Shown here piece by piece: positions 43,806 to 53,341 of a stretch of DNA of 64,000 bases. Numbering within the stretch: the stretch's first letter is position 1; every line of letters starts with the position of its first letter. The DNA is from Cypionkella aquatica (GTDB lineage Bacteria; Pseudomonadota; Alphaproteobacteria; Rhodobacterales; Rhodobacteraceae). Below the pieces are notes generated by a model. It ran no database searches. It saw nothing but the letters and a program-made list of their open reading frames with translations, and had not been told where the DNA came from. The position numbers and the translations under genes are program-made. Where the stretch lies: positions 1-64,000 of the forward strand of contig NZ_BSPP01000021.1 of assembly GCF_030161095.1 (NCBI RefSeq), given 5' to 3'.

Positions 43806-45062
43806 TCAGGCCTTTTCAAGCTCGAAAGCGTCGTGCAGGGCCTGCACGGCCAGCTCCATATATTTGCGGTCGATCAGTACCGAAATCTTGATCTCGGATG
43901 TCGCGATCACCTTGATGTTGACGTTCTCTTTCGACAGCGCCTTGAACATCGTCGCCGCCACCCCGGCATGGGACCGCATCCCAATGCCAACCACGGAAAT
44001 CTTGGCCACATCGCTGTCCACCACGATGCCGTCATAGGTGATCATCCCGGCAGCCACCGCATCTTCCATCGCCTTTTGCGCGCGGGCGACCTGATTGGTC
44101 GGGCACGAGAAGGTCATATCGGTGGTAGCCCCCTTGACGCTGCCCGCCTCGACTTCCGAGATATTCTGCACGATCATATCCACGTTGACGCCAGCCTCGG
44201 CCAGCGGCCCAAAGATCGCGGCGGCGATGCCGGGGCGATCTTCAACCCGCACCAAAGTCACCTTGGCTTCATCGCGGCTATAGGCCACGCCCGACACAAC
44301 TTTCGATTCCATAATCTCATCCTCGTCGCAGACCAGCGTTCCAGAAGTCTCATCGGTATCCTCAAACGAGGACAACACCCGCAGCCGCACCTTGTAGCGC
44401 ATCGCCAGTTCAACTGAGCGGGTTTGCAGCACCTTGGCGCCCAAGGATGCCAGTTCCAGCATCTCTTCAAACGCGATCTTGTCCAGCTTGCGGGCTTTGT
44501 TGGTGATGCGCGGATCGGTGGTATAGACCCCATCGACATCGGTATAAATATCGCAACGCTCGGCCCCGAAGGCGGCAGCGAAAGCCACCGCCGTGGTGTC
44601 CGAGCCGCCGCGACCCAAAGTCGTGATCCGACCTTCGGCCGACACGCCCTGAAAACCTGCGACCACCGCGACCTTGAAGCCTTCGGCAAATTTGGCGTCG
44701 ATATTGTCGCGCGGGATCGAGATGAACCGTGCCGACGAATGTGCCGAGGTGGTGTTGATCGGCACTTGCCAACCCTGCCACGACCGCGCCGCGATATCCA
44801 TTTCCTGCAAGCGCAACGCAAGCAAGCCCGCCGTGACATTCTCACCGCTGGACACCACCGCATCATATTCGCGGGCGTCATACAGCTTTGACGTGCCTTC
44901 GACAAAGCCAACCATCTTGTTGGTCTCGCCCGACATTGCCGAGACAATGACGATCACGTCATAGCCGCGCGCGACCTCGGCCTGCACTTTTTTCGCGGCG
45001 TTTTCGATCCGCGCAAGGTCGGCCACCGAAGTGCCGCCAAATTTCATCACGAGAAGCGGCAT
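43806..45062 (-). CDS. lysC: Aspartate kinase
   Basis: A 418-residue enzyme. The kinase domain starts LLVMKFGGTSV and includes TLGRGGSDTTAVA, and two ACT domains follow (about residues 265-415) for feedback control by lysine/threonine. It makes aspartyl phosphate, the first step to lysine, threonine and methionine. ATG 45062 has GAAGGATG upstream; a longer frame upstream has no kinase-like sequence. Palindromes with four GAATTC sites lie upstream. Confidence 0.94.
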   Translation of the reverse strand: MPLLVMKFGGTSVADLARIENAAKKVQAEVARGYDVIVIVSAMSGETNKMVGFVEGTSKLYDAREYDAVVSSGENVTAGLLALRLQEMDIAARSWQGWQVPINTTSAHSSARFISIPRDNIDAKFAEGFKVAVVAGFQGVSAEGRITTLGRGGSDTTAVAFAAAFGAERCDIYTDVDGVYTTDPRITNKARKLDKIAFEEMLELASLGAKVLQTRSVELAMRYKVRLRVLSSFEDTDETSGTLVCDEDEIMESKVVSGVAYSRDEAKVTLVRVEDRPGIAAAIFGPLAEAGVNVDMIVQNISEVEAGSVKGATTDMTFSCPTNQVARAQKAMEDAVAAGMITYDGIVVDSDVAKISVVGIGMRSHAGVAATMFKALSKENVNIKVIATSEIKISVLIDRKYMELAVQALHDAFELEKA

Positions 45063-45146
45063 CCGCCATCCTTCGCCAAATGCTTTATGCGGGCTGTTTA
45101 TGCAGGAACCCGCATAGGTGCAAGAGGGCGCAAACCTGCGGGCCAA

Positions 45147-45194
45147 GCCGGAATTCGCGCGAATTCCGTGCACGAATTCCGCGGCGGAATTCGG
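45147..45194. repeat. Nested GAATTC palindrome cluster
   Basis: GAATTC occurs four times, at 45151, 45161, 45174 and 45187. GGAATTCGCGCGAATTCC (45150-45167) is a perfect palindrome. GAATTCCGC-G-GCGGAATTC (45174-45192) is a second inverted repeat. The cluster fills the gap between the purD stop and the lysC leader. It is a strong candidate for a hairpin or a protein-binding array. Confidence 0.75.
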
Positions 45195-46457
45195 CTACAG
45201 CGCGCGCCAGCCAATATCGCTGCGACAAAATCCCTCGGGCCAGTGCAGCAGGTCAATCATCGCATAGGCCCGGTTGCGCGCATCGGTCAGCGTGTCGCCC
45301 CGCGCGGTGATGTTCAGCACCCGGCCCCCGGTGGCAGTGATCTGACCATCTTTCAGCGTGGTTCCGGCGTGAAATGCCATATGGCGGCTGTCTTCCGGCA
45401 TCCGCTCCAGCCCCTCGATCACCGAGCCCTTCTGATAGGTCCCCGGATAGCCTTTGGCGGCCATCACCACGGTGATCGCATGATCATCCGCCCAATTCAC
45501 CTGAGCGCGGTCCAAGCGCCCCTCGGCGCAGGCCAGTAGCAGATCCAGCGCCTGCGCGCCCAGACGCATCATCAGCACTTGGGTTTCCGGATCGCCAAAG
45601 CGGGCGTTGTATTCCACCAGCCGCCCCTGACCGTCCTTGATCATCAGGCCCGCATACAGCACTCCCTGATAGGGCGTGCCGCGCCGCGCCATCTCGGCAA
45701 TCGTCGGCAAAACGATTTCCTTCATCGCGCGGGCCGCAATCGCATCGGTCAATACTGGGGCAGGCGAATAGGCCCCCATGCCGCCGGTATTCGGCCCGGT
45801 GTCGCCATCGCCCACCCGCTTGTGATCCTGCGCCGTGCCAATCGGCAGCGCGTTGACGCCATCGGTGAGGATGAAGAAACTGGCCTCTTCGCCGGTCATG
45901 AATTCCTCAATCACCACCTCGGCGCCTGCCGCGCCAAACTCGCCGCCGAACATGTCGTCGATGGCAGCGAGGGCCTCGGCTTCGGTCATCGCCACGATCA
46001 CGCCCTTGCCCGCAGCCAGACCATCGGCCTTCACGACAATCGGCGCACCTTGGGCGCGGATGTATTCCTTTGCCGGACCCGCCTCGGTGAACCGCGCATA
46101 GGCTGCCGTCGGCGCACCGCAAGCATCGCAAATCTCTTTGGTAAACCCCTTCGAGGCCTCCAGCCGCGCCGCTTGCGCACTCGGCCCAAAGGTCAGAAAC
46201 CCCGCCGCCCGTGTCGCATCGGCGACGCCTGCAGCCAGCGGAGCCTCTGGCCCGACGATCACGAAATCAATCGCATTGGCCTCGCAGAACGCCACCACCG
46301 CCGCACCATCGAGAATGTCAAAATCCGCACATTCCGCCAGCATCGCAATGCCCGCGTTCCCCGGAGCCACAATCAACCGATCGGTCTTGGGGTTCTGCTT
46401 CACCGCCCAAGCCAAAGCATGTTCCCGCCCGCCCGAGCCTAGGATAAGGATGTTCAT
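45195..46457 (-). CDS. purD: Phosphoribosylamine-glycine ligase
   Basis: A 420-residue ATP-grasp enzyme beginning [18 protein letters not shown]. The central [16 protein letters not shown] loop and the [11 protein letters not shown] active-site segment identify GAR synthetase, the second step of purine synthesis. GCGGAGGC lies upstream. It is separate from purC. Confidence 0.95.
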   Translation of the reverse strand: MNILILGSGGREHALAWAVKQNPKTDRLIVAPGNAGIAMLAECADFDILDGAAVVAFCEANAIDFVIVGPEAPLAAGVADATRAAGFLTFGPSAQAARLEASKGFTKEICDACGAPTAAYARFTEAGPAKEYIRAQGAPIVVKADGLAAGKGVIVAMTEAEALAAIDDMFGGEFGAAGAEVVIEEFMTGEEASFFILTDGVNALPIGTAQDHKRVGDGDTGPNTGGMGAYSPAPVLTDAIAARAMKEIVLPTIAEMARRGTPYQGVLYAGLMIKDGQGRLVEYNARFGDPETQVLMMRLGAQALDLLLACAEGRLDRAQVNWADDHAITVVMAAKGYPGTYQKGSVIEGLERMPEDSRHMAFHAGTTLKDGQITATGGRVLNITARGDTLTDARNRAYAMIDLLHWPEGFCRSDIGWRAL

Positions 46458-46529
46458 GGCGTGCCTCCGCTTGGATGTTGGATGCAGGCGTCATAGGCTG
46501 CCGCCCTTTGCCACGCAACCCTGCGGTGC

Positions 46530-46793
46530 CTACTTGCGCTCACAAGCCACGCCGTCGCCATCGCGGTCCAGCTTATAAATATCACGACCGACGATATAGA
46601 CCGGGCCTTCGACATATTCCGGCCCGTTGCCACTGCCATTGGCGCAATCGACGTCCGAGGCCACAGGCACGCAGACGCCCTCATAATTCTCATCACAGCT
46701 TTGCGCAGGTGCCGGGCTGCCAAGACAGGCAAATACAGCCATCAACACGCGCAGAGCGGTAGATCTGCCGATTTTCTGCAAGCAATCCCTCAC
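46530..46793 (-). CDS. Excalibur-domain secreted protein
   Basis: An 87-residue protein with an N-terminal signal (ending SPAPAQS) and a C-terminal excalibur calcium-binding motif DRDGDGVACE. Such domains are short Ca2+-binding modules found in secreted proteins and nucleases. The promoter region holds a perfect CtrA box (46817-46832). It is divergent from xseA. Confidence 0.8.
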   Translation of the reverse strand: MRDCLQKIGRSTALRVLMAVFACLGSPAPAQSCDENYEGVCVPVASDVDCANGSGNGPEYVEGPVYIVGRDIYKLDRDGDGVACERK

Positions 46794-46816
46794 TTTCAGC
46801 CGACCTTCCCTTCATC

Positions 46817-46832
46817 TTAACCAAATATTAAC
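46817..46832. promoter_or_regulatory. CtrA-binding box
   Basis: TTAACCAAATATTAAC matches the full CtrA consensus TTAA-N7-TTAAC. A second half-site, GGTTAA, follows at 46836-46841 (TTAACC-AA-GGTTAA from 46828). It lies between the excalibur gene start (46793) and xseA (46945). CtrA controls cell cycle, motility and gene transfer functions in alphaproteobacteria. Which of the two genes it controls is not known. Confidence 0.6.
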
Positions 46833-46944
46833 CAAGGTTAACAAAACGGGCGATTCGAGGGCGGTGAAAAGGCGTGGCATAGGTTTTCAGCCAAAAGCCG
46901 GTATCGCGATTGCACTGCCGCGCGCGCTCGGGCAAAATCCCCCG

Positions 46945-48501
46945 ATGGATATGTTCGAAGACACCCCCGCGCCCTCCAATTCCCCCGAATTCACCGTCTC
47001 GGAACTTTCCGGCGCGGTGAAAAAGGTGATCGAGGGCGAATTCGGCCTTGTCCGGGTGCGTGGTGAGGTTGGCCGCGTCAGCCGCCCGGCCTCGGGTCAT
47101 CTCTATTTCGCGCTGAAGGATGATCGCGCCTCCCTCGACGCCGTGTCTTGGAAGGGCCAGGTCGCCAAAATGCAGGTCCGCCCCGAGGAGGGTATGGAGG
47201 TGATCGCCACCGGGCGGATGACCACCTTCCCCGGCCAGTCGAAATACCAGTTGATCGTCGATGATGTCGCCCCCGCGGGCGCAGGTGCCTTGATGGCGAT
47301 GCTGGAAAAACGCAAAGCAGCGCTGGGGGCAGAGGGCCTGTTCGACCCCGCCCGCAAGAAACCGATCCCCTATCTGCCGCAGGTGATCGGCGTTGTCACC
47401 TCGCCCTCTGGTGCGGTGATCCGCGACATCCTGCACCGCCTGCGCGACCGCTTTCCGCGCCATGTGCTGATCTGGCCGGTGGCCGTGCAGGGGCAAAACT
47501 GCGCGGCGGAAGTCGCTGCCGCCATCAAAGGCTTTAACGCACTACAACCGGGTGGGCCAATCCCGCGACCTGATCTGATCATCGTGGCAAGGGGCGGTGG
47601 CAGTTTGGAAGACCTTTGGGGATTTAACGAAGAAATCGTCGTCCGCGCCGCCGCCGCATCTGAAATCCCGCTGATCTCGGCGGTCGGCCATGAAACCGAC
47701 ACCACCCTGATCGACTATGCCGCCGATCTGCGCGCGCCCACGCCCACCGCCGCCGCCGAAATCGCGGTGCCGGTGCGGATGGATCTGATCGCCACGCTGG
47801 CCGATCTTGCTGCCCGCCAGTCGCGCGGCATCGCCCAAACGCTGCAACGCCGCGATCAGCGCCTGCGCGACCTGACCCGCGCCCTGCCAAGGCTGGAGAG
47901 CCTGCTTGCCACCCCGCGCCAACGGCTTGATACGGCGGGGCAACGCTTGGGCGGCGCCTTGGGGATGGCGGCGGCAAAGAAACGCGGCAGCTATGCCACC
48001 ATCGCCTCGCGCCTGCGCCCCGAAGCGCTGCTTGGCCTGATCGCGCGGCGCGCGGAAAGCCTGAACGCCGCGCAGCTGCGCCTGAATGATCGCGCGGCGC
48101 GGGCGCAGGAGCGCAAACACGCCGCCTTTGACAAGTGGGCCTCGCGCCTGCCCCTGTCGCTGGCCCGCTTGATCGCGGATGCAGGCCGCAAAACCGCCGA
48201 TGGCCGCGCCAAGTTGACACAGCTGGACGCACGCCTGCAATCGGCCCCCGGCCAGCGCTTGGCATTGCTCGCCCAGCGGTTGGACGCGCTAGAGCGGATG
48301 CGCACCACTTTGGGCTATGACCAGACGCTGAAGCGCGGCTACGCCGTGGTGCGCGGCGATGGTCACGTTGTGATGACCAAATCCGCAGCCGAGAAAGCCC
48401 AAACGCTGGAAATCGAATTCAGCGATGGCCGCCTGAGCCTCGGCCCGCGCCCGACAAAAAAGCCAAAACCCGGCGGCTTTGAGCAAGGCAGCCTGTTCTG
48501 A
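46945..48501 (+). CDS. xseA: Exodeoxyribonuclease VII large subunit
   Basis: A 518-residue protein. An N-terminal OB-fold (residues about 20-110, with RVRGEVGRVSRPASGHLYF) is followed by the nuclease core (IGVVTSPSGAVIRDI and IVARGGGSLEDLWGFNEE) and a long coiled-coil. It degrades single-stranded DNA with XseB. The start at 46945 (MDMFEDTP) was chosen for family fit; a longer frame upstream adds a non-conserved tail. xseB is not in the window. Confidence 0.92.
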   Translation: MDMFEDTPAPSNSPEFTVSELSGAVKKVIEGEFGLVRVRGEVGRVSRPASGHLYFALKDDRASLDAVSWKGQVAKMQVRPEEGMEVIATGRMTTFPGQSKYQLIVDDVAPAGAGALMAMLEKRKAALGAEGLFDPARKKPIPYLPQVIGVVTSPSGAVIRDILHRLRDRFPRHVLIWPVAVQGQNCAAEVAAAIKGFNALQPGGPIPRPDLIIVARGGGSLEDLWGFNEEIVVRAAAASEIPLISAVGHETDTTLIDYAADLRAPTPTAAAEIAVPVRMDLIATLADLAARQSRGIAQTLQRRDQRLRDLTRALPRLESLLATPRQRLDTAGQRLGGALGMAAAKKRGSYATIASRLRPEALLGLIARRAESLNAAQLRLNDRAARAQERKHAAFDKWASRLPLSLARLIADAGRKTADGRAKLTQLDARLQSAPGQRLALLAQRLDALERMRTTLGYDQTLKRGYAVVRGDGHVVMTKSAAEKAQTLEIEFSDGRLSLGPRPTKKPKPGGFEQGSLF

Positions 48502-48593
48502 TCGCCCCCAGCCACGCGGCATGCGCCCCGGCTGATCGGTCCAACGCCATGTTGATATCGGATCGCCGCCTGCCGCTGCCGACCCTCCGGGGG

Positions 48594-48645
48594 GAGTATT
48601 TCAAAAAGAGCAATGCGCAAAGGAATTGCTCTTTTTGAAATACTC
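48594..48645. repeat. 21-bp perfect inverted repeat
   Basis: The arm at 48594-48614 (GAGTATTTCAAAAAGAGCAA plus T) is matched exactly in reverse at 48625-48645, with a 10-base loop. A similar single arm with two changes is at 58473-58494. The right arm has a T-run inside it. It lies after xseA and may act as a terminator or be a mobile repeat. Confidence 0.8.
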
Positions 48646-48749
48646 GCGCCGCAGGCTCCGACATAACAGCCCTTCCGGCCCGTGCTGTGTCGCCCCGGCA
48701 GCGCCGCCGAGGGGGGCTCGATGCCACCCTCGGCGGCACCACTTTGCGG

Positions 48750-49172
48750 TCAAACCCCGACCTGTGGCCCCATGCAGGGCATCGGCCCCTGACTTTGCGC
48801 CACTTCTGACAGATCACCGCTGCCACCTTCGCCGATGAACTGCGCCGTCATGCCCCGGGCGCCCATGAAGAAAAGCCAGCATTGCGGATCGTTCGGGTCT
48901 TCGTAGACAAAGCAGATCTGCGGCCCGTTCTCATACCAGCTGCCTTCGCGACATTCATCTTCGGTAAAAGCCCAGATCACCTTGCGGCCCGGCTTGTACT
49001 GCTCGGTGCCGTAAACCTCGCCATCCATCGCATAGGTCAGGGTTTTGCCGCTGACATAGGCCTCAAACGCCGCCCCCGTCATCGGCGGGCTGGGCGGGGT
49101 CAGGGTTTGTGCCGCCAATGGGGCGGCAATTGCCAACAGGGCAAGGCAGGTCAGGCTAAAGCTTGGGCGCAT
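48750..49172 (-). CDS. Secreted protein of unknown function
   Basis: A 140-residue protein with a signal peptide (ending APLAAQ) and mature part containing GKTLTYAMDGEVYGTEQYKPG and four cysteines. The repeated small-domain look suggests a lipocalin-like or heme/acid-stress-type fold, but no family can be named. It is followed 72 bases upstream by the AlkB-like gene on the same strand. Confidence 0.72.
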   Translation of the reverse strand: MRPSFSLTCLALLAIAAPLAAQTLTPPSPPMTGAAFEAYVSGKTLTYAMDGEVYGTEQYKPGRKVIWAFTEDECREGSWYENGPQICFVYEDPNDPQCWLFFMGARGMTAQFIGEGGSGDLSEVAQSQGPMPCMGPQVGV

Positions 49173-49244
49173 CGGGATCTCCGTTAGCCATGATCCTGCC
49201 TGCAGAACGCGCGAAACGCCAGTGACAGCTTTGTGTCTGCAAAG

Positions 49245-50306
49245 CTATGCCCCAGCTGCGCGCGCGCGCCATTGGTTCAGATGCGGCCGGATTGCGCGTT
49301 TCCACAGCGGCGGCACCAAGGCGATCAGACAGGCAAGCGGCAGCGGCCACGGCAGGCGCGGCGCAGCATCCTGATCGGGCAGGCGCAGCGCCGGGTAAGG
49401 GCGGGCCGGATGCGCATGGTGATCGGAATGGCGCGGCGCATTGAGCATGAACGCCGCCGAGAACCAGTGACCTGCGTTCCAGCTGTGCCGGGCCGAGACC
49501 GGCTCCAGTCGGCCATCCGCGCGCATCTCGCGCTGCAAGCCATAGTGCTGCACATAGTCGGACAGCATCAGTTGGCTCTGCGCATGTGCTGCCAGCGCCG
49601 CCCAAGCCAGACTTCCCCCAATCCCCGCGATGGCATAGCCAAGGCACAGGCACAGCGCCGCCATCCCGATATAGACAGCATAGGGATGCACTCCGGTCTT
49701 GCCGCGCCGGCGCAGCGCATCTTCCGCAGCCCAGCCGCGCTTGAAACTGCCGCGCCATGCCCGGATCAGGAAGGCATAATAGCCCTCGCCCGCGCGCGCC
49801 GTGTTCGGATCGTCGACGCTTGCAGCATGCTGATGATGCACCAGCCGGTGCGCCGAGGTATGGTGACCAAACAGCAGCCAGCAATAGACCAGCCCGCCCA
49901 GCCGGAACAAGCCGCGCCCGTTGCGGTGGATCAACTCATGCGCCGCCGGATTGGCCACTTGCCCCAGCCACAGCCCGCTGCCCGCAAACACCGCCGCCCG
50001 CGCCGAAACCGACAGCCCGCTGTCCCCCGCCACCGCCCAGACCGCCAGCGGCATCAGGCCCAGCGCGCCCAGCGCCAGTGCCACCAGCAACGCATCTGCC
50101 GCCGGAAACTCTGCCCCCTCGGGCGCATCTCCCAGAAACAACCCGGTGATCTGATCCAGACCCGCCGCCAGCGCCGTCATATACAGCAGCCCCGCCACGC
50201 TCCACCAGCCGCCCCAGACCACGCCCGCGCCAAACAGCGCCAGCGGCAGCAGCGCTGCCAGCGCAAACAGCGCCATTGGCATGGATCGAAGAGGGGCACT
50301 TTGCAT
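49245..50306 (-). CDS. AlkB-like membrane hydroxylase (alkane 1-monooxygenase family)
   Basis: A 353-residue membrane diiron enzyme. All three histidine motifs are present: HELIHR (from 123), HHTSAHRLVHH (148-158) and APRHSDHHAHP near residue 290, with an extra YVQHYGLQ. Six membrane segments are visible. AlkB proteins hydroxylate alkanes; related members act on other hydrophobic compounds. No rubredoxin gene is next to it in this window. Confidence 0.85.
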   Translation of the reverse strand: MQSAPLRSMPMALFALAALLPLALFGAGVVWGGWWSVAGLLYMTALAAGLDQITGLFLGDAPEGAEFPAADALLVALALGALGLMPLAVWAVAGDSGLSVSARAAVFAGSGLWLGQVANPAAHELIHRNGRGLFRLGGLVYCWLLFGHHTSAHRLVHHQHAASVDDPNTARAGEGYYAFLIRAWRGSFKRGWAAEDALRRRGKTGVHPYAVYIGMAALCLCLGYAIAGIGGSLAWAALAAHAQSQLMLSDYVQHYGLQREMRADGRLEPVSARHSWNAGHWFSAAFMLNAPRHSDHHAHPARPYPALRLPDQDAAPRLPWPLPLACLIALVPPLWKRAIRPHLNQWRARAAGA

Positions 50307-50526
50307 GCCGTCAATCTAACATGAGAATTCCGAAGGGCCAGAGCCAACAGCCCCCAACCGATCAGCCCCGCGATCCCACACGCAGGTTCCGACCGCTTGC
50401 CACAGCCGCCGCGCAGCCCGATCCAGCCAACGCCCGGCTTTATTGGCCCAGCGCCAAGGCCAGAGCCCTTCCAAACCCCGGTCAAATTGACTAGGTGAGA
50501 TGAAACCCCTTTCGCCACGAGGCCGC

Positions 50527-51534
50527 ATGTCCTTCTTCAAAAAGCTGAAAGACCGGATGTTCCGCTCTTCCGACAAGATCGGCGAAGGGCTTGAGGCTTT
50601 GGTGGCAGCCCCCGAAGCCCCGCTTGACGCATCAGCCCCACCGCCATCAGAGGCCAAACCCGGCCTGATCTCGCGCCTGATCGGGCGCAGTGACGAGCCG
50701 CGCCGCTTGCTTGACGACGCCATGCTGGAAAACCTCGAAGAGCTGTTGATAACTGCCGATATGGGCGTTGATACCGCCACCCGCGTCACCGCCAACATTG
50801 CCGAAGGGCGCTTTGGCACGCGGATATCGACGTCAGAGCTTCGTGATGCCTTGGCCGCCGAAATCGCGCGCATCATGGCCCCCGTAGCCCGGCCGCTGCC
50901 ACTTTATCCGCAAAAGCCGCAGGTGGTGCTGGTGGTGGGTGTCAATGGATCGGGCAAGACCACCACAATTGGCAAGCTCGCCGCGCAGTTCAAAGCGGCC
51001 GGAAAATCGGTGGTGATCGCGGCGGGCGATACGTTCCGCGCGGCGGCTGTGGAGCAATTGCAGGTCTGGGGCAACCGCGCAGGCGTGCCAGTGCTGACCG
51101 CCCCCGAAGGCTCTGACCCCGCAAGCCTCGCCTTCGACGCCCTCAGCAAAGCGCAAGCTGACGGCGCAGACCTTTTGCTGATCGACACCGCGGGCCGCTT
51201 GCAAAACCGTCAGGATCTGATGGAAGAGCTGTCAAAGATCGTCCGCGTGATCCGCAAGAAAGACCCGACCGCACCGCACAACACCCTGCTTGTCCTCGAC
51301 GCCACCACCGGTCAGAACGCCATCAGTCAGGTTGAGATCTTCCGCAAGATCGCGGATGTTTCTGGCCTTGTGATGACCAAACTCGACGGCACCGCCAAGG
51401 GCGGCGTGCTGGTCGCTCTGGCCGACAAGTTCGGCCTGCCGATCCATGCCATTGGCTTGGGCGAGCAGATCGACGACCTCGCCCCTTTTGACCCCGATGA
51501 GTTCGCCCGCGCCCTTGTCGGTCAACCCGACTAA
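50527..51534 (+). CDS. ftsY: Signal recognition particle receptor
   Basis: A 335-residue SRP-GTPase. An N-terminal acidic linker of about 60 residues is followed by the N-domain and the G-domain. G motifs are GVNGSGKTTT, GDTFRAAA, IDTAGRLQN and TKLDGTAKGG. It binds SRP-ribosome complexes at the membrane. ATG 50527 (MSFFKKLKDRMF) follows GAGG; the in-frame ATG at 50500 is an alternative start. Confidence 0.95.
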   Translation: MSFFKKLKDRMFRSSDKIGEGLEALVAAPEAPLDASAPPPSEAKPGLISRLIGRSDEPRRLLDDAMLENLEELLITADMGVDTATRVTANIAEGRFGTRISTSELRDALAAEIARIMAPVARPLPLYPQKPQVVLVVGVNGSGKTTTIGKLAAQFKAAGKSVVIAAGDTFRAAAVEQLQVWGNRAGVPVLTAPEGSDPASLAFDALSKAQADGADLLLIDTAGRLQNRQDLMEELSKIVRVIRKKDPTAPHNTLLVLDATTGQNAISQVEIFRKIADVSGLVMTKLDGTAKGGVLVALADKFGLPIHAIGLGEQIDDLAPFDPDEFARALVGQPD

Positions 51535-51550
51535 GCCTTTCATCTGTTCC

Positions 51551-51589
51551 CAAATATCCCACGGGGGTGCGGGGGTGTGAAACCCCCGC
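51551..51589 (+). repeat. AAATATCC hairpin repeat, copy 4 (after ftsY)
   Basis: CAAATATCCCACGGGGGT leads to GCGGGGGT (51569-51576) pairing with ACCCCCGC (51582-51589). It begins 17 bases after the ftsY stop and is a likely terminator. Family with 16988, 24309 and 34385. Confidence 0.65.
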
Positions 51590-51616
51590 CTGCTGGCCCC
51601 AAGCGCAGCGAGAAGA

Positions 51617-52516
51617 ATGTCAAACTGGCTGGTCTCCATCGCAGGCACCCCGACGGGCCAGCACCTCGCCTTGGGCTTGGCGCTGCTGGCCGCCGTCTTG
51701 CACGCGCTGTTTGGTGCGCTGCAAAAGGGCAAGCATGACCCTTGGCTGTCACGCGCCGTCATTGATCTGACCTATGGCGTCATCGCCACCCCCTTTGCGT
51801 TGTTCATCGTGCCATGGCCAGAGCCGCATATGTGGGCGATCTTCGCGGGCGCTTTCGTGATCCACGCGATCTATAAACTGCTGCAAGCCATGACCTATGA
51901 TCGCGGCGCTTATACCGTGGTCTATCCGGTGGTGCGCGGCACCGGGCCGTTGTTCACCGTGATCGGCGCGGGGCTGGTGTTTGGCGAGCATTACCACCCG
52001 CTGCAATGGTTCGGGGTTTGCCTGCTGGTCGCGGGGATCCTTGGCCTTGCCGCGTATAATCTGCGCCATCTGACCGAAAACCGCGCCACGCTGGTCCCGG
52101 CGCTGGGCTTTGCCGCCGCAACCGGGGCGTTCGTCGCCATCTACACCACCTACGATGCTTGGGGCATCCGCGCCACCGCTGATCCGTTCACCTTCTTGGC
52201 ATGGTTCTTCATGCTCGACGGCATCTTCATTCCTGCGCTGATGGCGCGGCGCATCGCATCGCTCAGCCGCGCCCAAGCCATCCCCCTGTTCAAACGTGGG
52301 CTGATCGGCGCGTTTGTCGCCTATTTCTCATTCGGCTCGATCATGATCGCCACGCGGCTCGACCGTGTGGGCGAGGCCGCCGTGCTGCGCGAAACCTCGA
52401 CCGTGTTCGCAGCCCTGATCGGCTGGCTTGTGCTGGGCGAGAAAGTCGGGCTCGCGCGCACTGGCCTGATGGCGCTGATTGCGCTAGGAGCAGTGGTGAT
52501 GGAATGGGCGGGGTAG
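51617..52516 (+). CDS. EamA/DMT-type transporter
   Basis: A 299-residue protein with ten hydrophobic segments in two EamA halves; the second half ends at VVMEWAG. GFAAATGAFVAIYTTYDAWG and LGEKVGLARTGLMALIALGAV are typical. Substrates of this family are metabolites or drugs. It lies between ftsY and yciB; yciB starts four bases after its stop, so the two are probably co-transcribed. Confidence 0.82.
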   Translation: MSNWLVSIAGTPTGQHLALGLALLAAVLHALFGALQKGKHDPWLSRAVIDLTYGVIATPFALFIVPWPEPHMWAIFAGAFVIHAIYKLLQAMTYDRGAYTVVYPVVRGTGPLFTVIGAGLVFGEHYHPLQWFGVCLLVAGILGLAAYNLRHLTENRATLVPALGFAAATGAFVAIYTTYDAWGIRATADPFTFLAWFFMLDGIFIPALMARRIASLSRAQAIPLFKRGLIGAFVAYFSFGSIMIATRLDRVGEAAVLRETSTVFAALIGWLVLGEKVGLARTGLMALIALGAVVMEWAG

Positions 52517-52520
52517 GGCT

Positions 52521-53147
52521 GTGACTGACGCAAAGACAAATCCGGCGAAACTGAACCCGATGGTCAAGCTGGGGCTAGAGCTTGGCCCGATCGTGCTGTT
52601 CTTTGCGGGTTTCCGGTTCTTCAAGGATCAGACCTTCCAGATCCTTGGCCGCGACTATTCGGGGTTCATCGTGATGACGGCGATTTTTATCGCCCTGATC
52701 ATCGCCACCACCGCGATCCTGTGGAAGCTGACCGGCAAATTGTCGAAAATGCAGCTGATGACGCTGGTTTTGGTGATCGTGATGGGTGGCCTTTCGGTCT
52801 GGCTGAACGACGAGCGCTTTATCAAGATGAAGCCGACGCTGCTTTATCTAGCGTTCGGCATCATGCTGGGCATCGGGCTTTTGCGCGGCGAATCCTATCT
52901 GAAACTGGTGATGGAAGAGACGCTGCCGCTGCAACCCGCCGGCTGGATGATCCTGACTCGCCGCCTCTGCGCGTTCTTCTTCGGCCTTGCACTGGCAAAC
53001 GAGGTGATCTGGCGGCTGTTCAGCACCGACACTTGGGTGACGTTCAAGACCTTTGGTCTGACCGCCGCGCTGTTCTTGTTCTTTATCAGCCAAAGCGGCG
53101 TGCTCAGCCGCTATGCGATCGAAGAAGGCGCGCCTGAAAACGACTGA
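52521..53147 (+). CDS. yciB: Inner membrane-spanning protein YciB/IspZ family
   Basis: A 208-residue protein with five or six membrane segments. The start KLGLELGPIVLFFAGFRFF and the DERFIKMKPTLLYLAFG and TDTWVTFKTFG segments are YciB signatures. YciB is linked to envelope synthesis and septation. The start is a GTG at 52521 in GGGCTGTGACTG. Very close to the EamA gene. Confidence 0.9.
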   Translation: MTDAKTNPAKLNPMVKLGLELGPIVLFFAGFRFFKDQTFQILGRDYSGFIVMTAIFIALIIATTAILWKLTGKLSKMQLMTLVLVIVMGGLSVWLNDERFIKMKPTLLYLAFGIMLGIGLLRGESYLKLVMEETLPLQPAGWMILTRRLCAFFFGLALANEVIWRLFSTDTWVTFKTFGLTAALFLFFISQSGVLSRYAIEEGAPEND

Positions 53148-53200
53148 CCGCCGCCGCTTTGTCCTGCTCGAAACGGCGTTGCCCCTTGCGACTCTGGGTT

Positions 53201-53240
53201 TGCCTACGCGAAACGGGTTTTGCCTGCGCGAAACGGGTTT
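53201..53240 (+). repeat. 20-bp tandem repeat with further CGAAACGG copies
   Basis: TGCCTACGCGAAACGGGTTT (53201-53220) is followed by a copy with one change (53221-53240). CGAAACGG also occurs at 53169 and 53249. The set lies between yciB and the next membrane gene. Confidence 0.7.
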
Positions 53241-53341
53241 GGATCGTCCGAAACGGCGGCTGCCGCAATCTGGCCACATTGCAGCCCCACCCCAGCCCGA
53301 TTGCGGCTTAAGAAAGGTCGCGATCAACCGGGGATGGCAGA

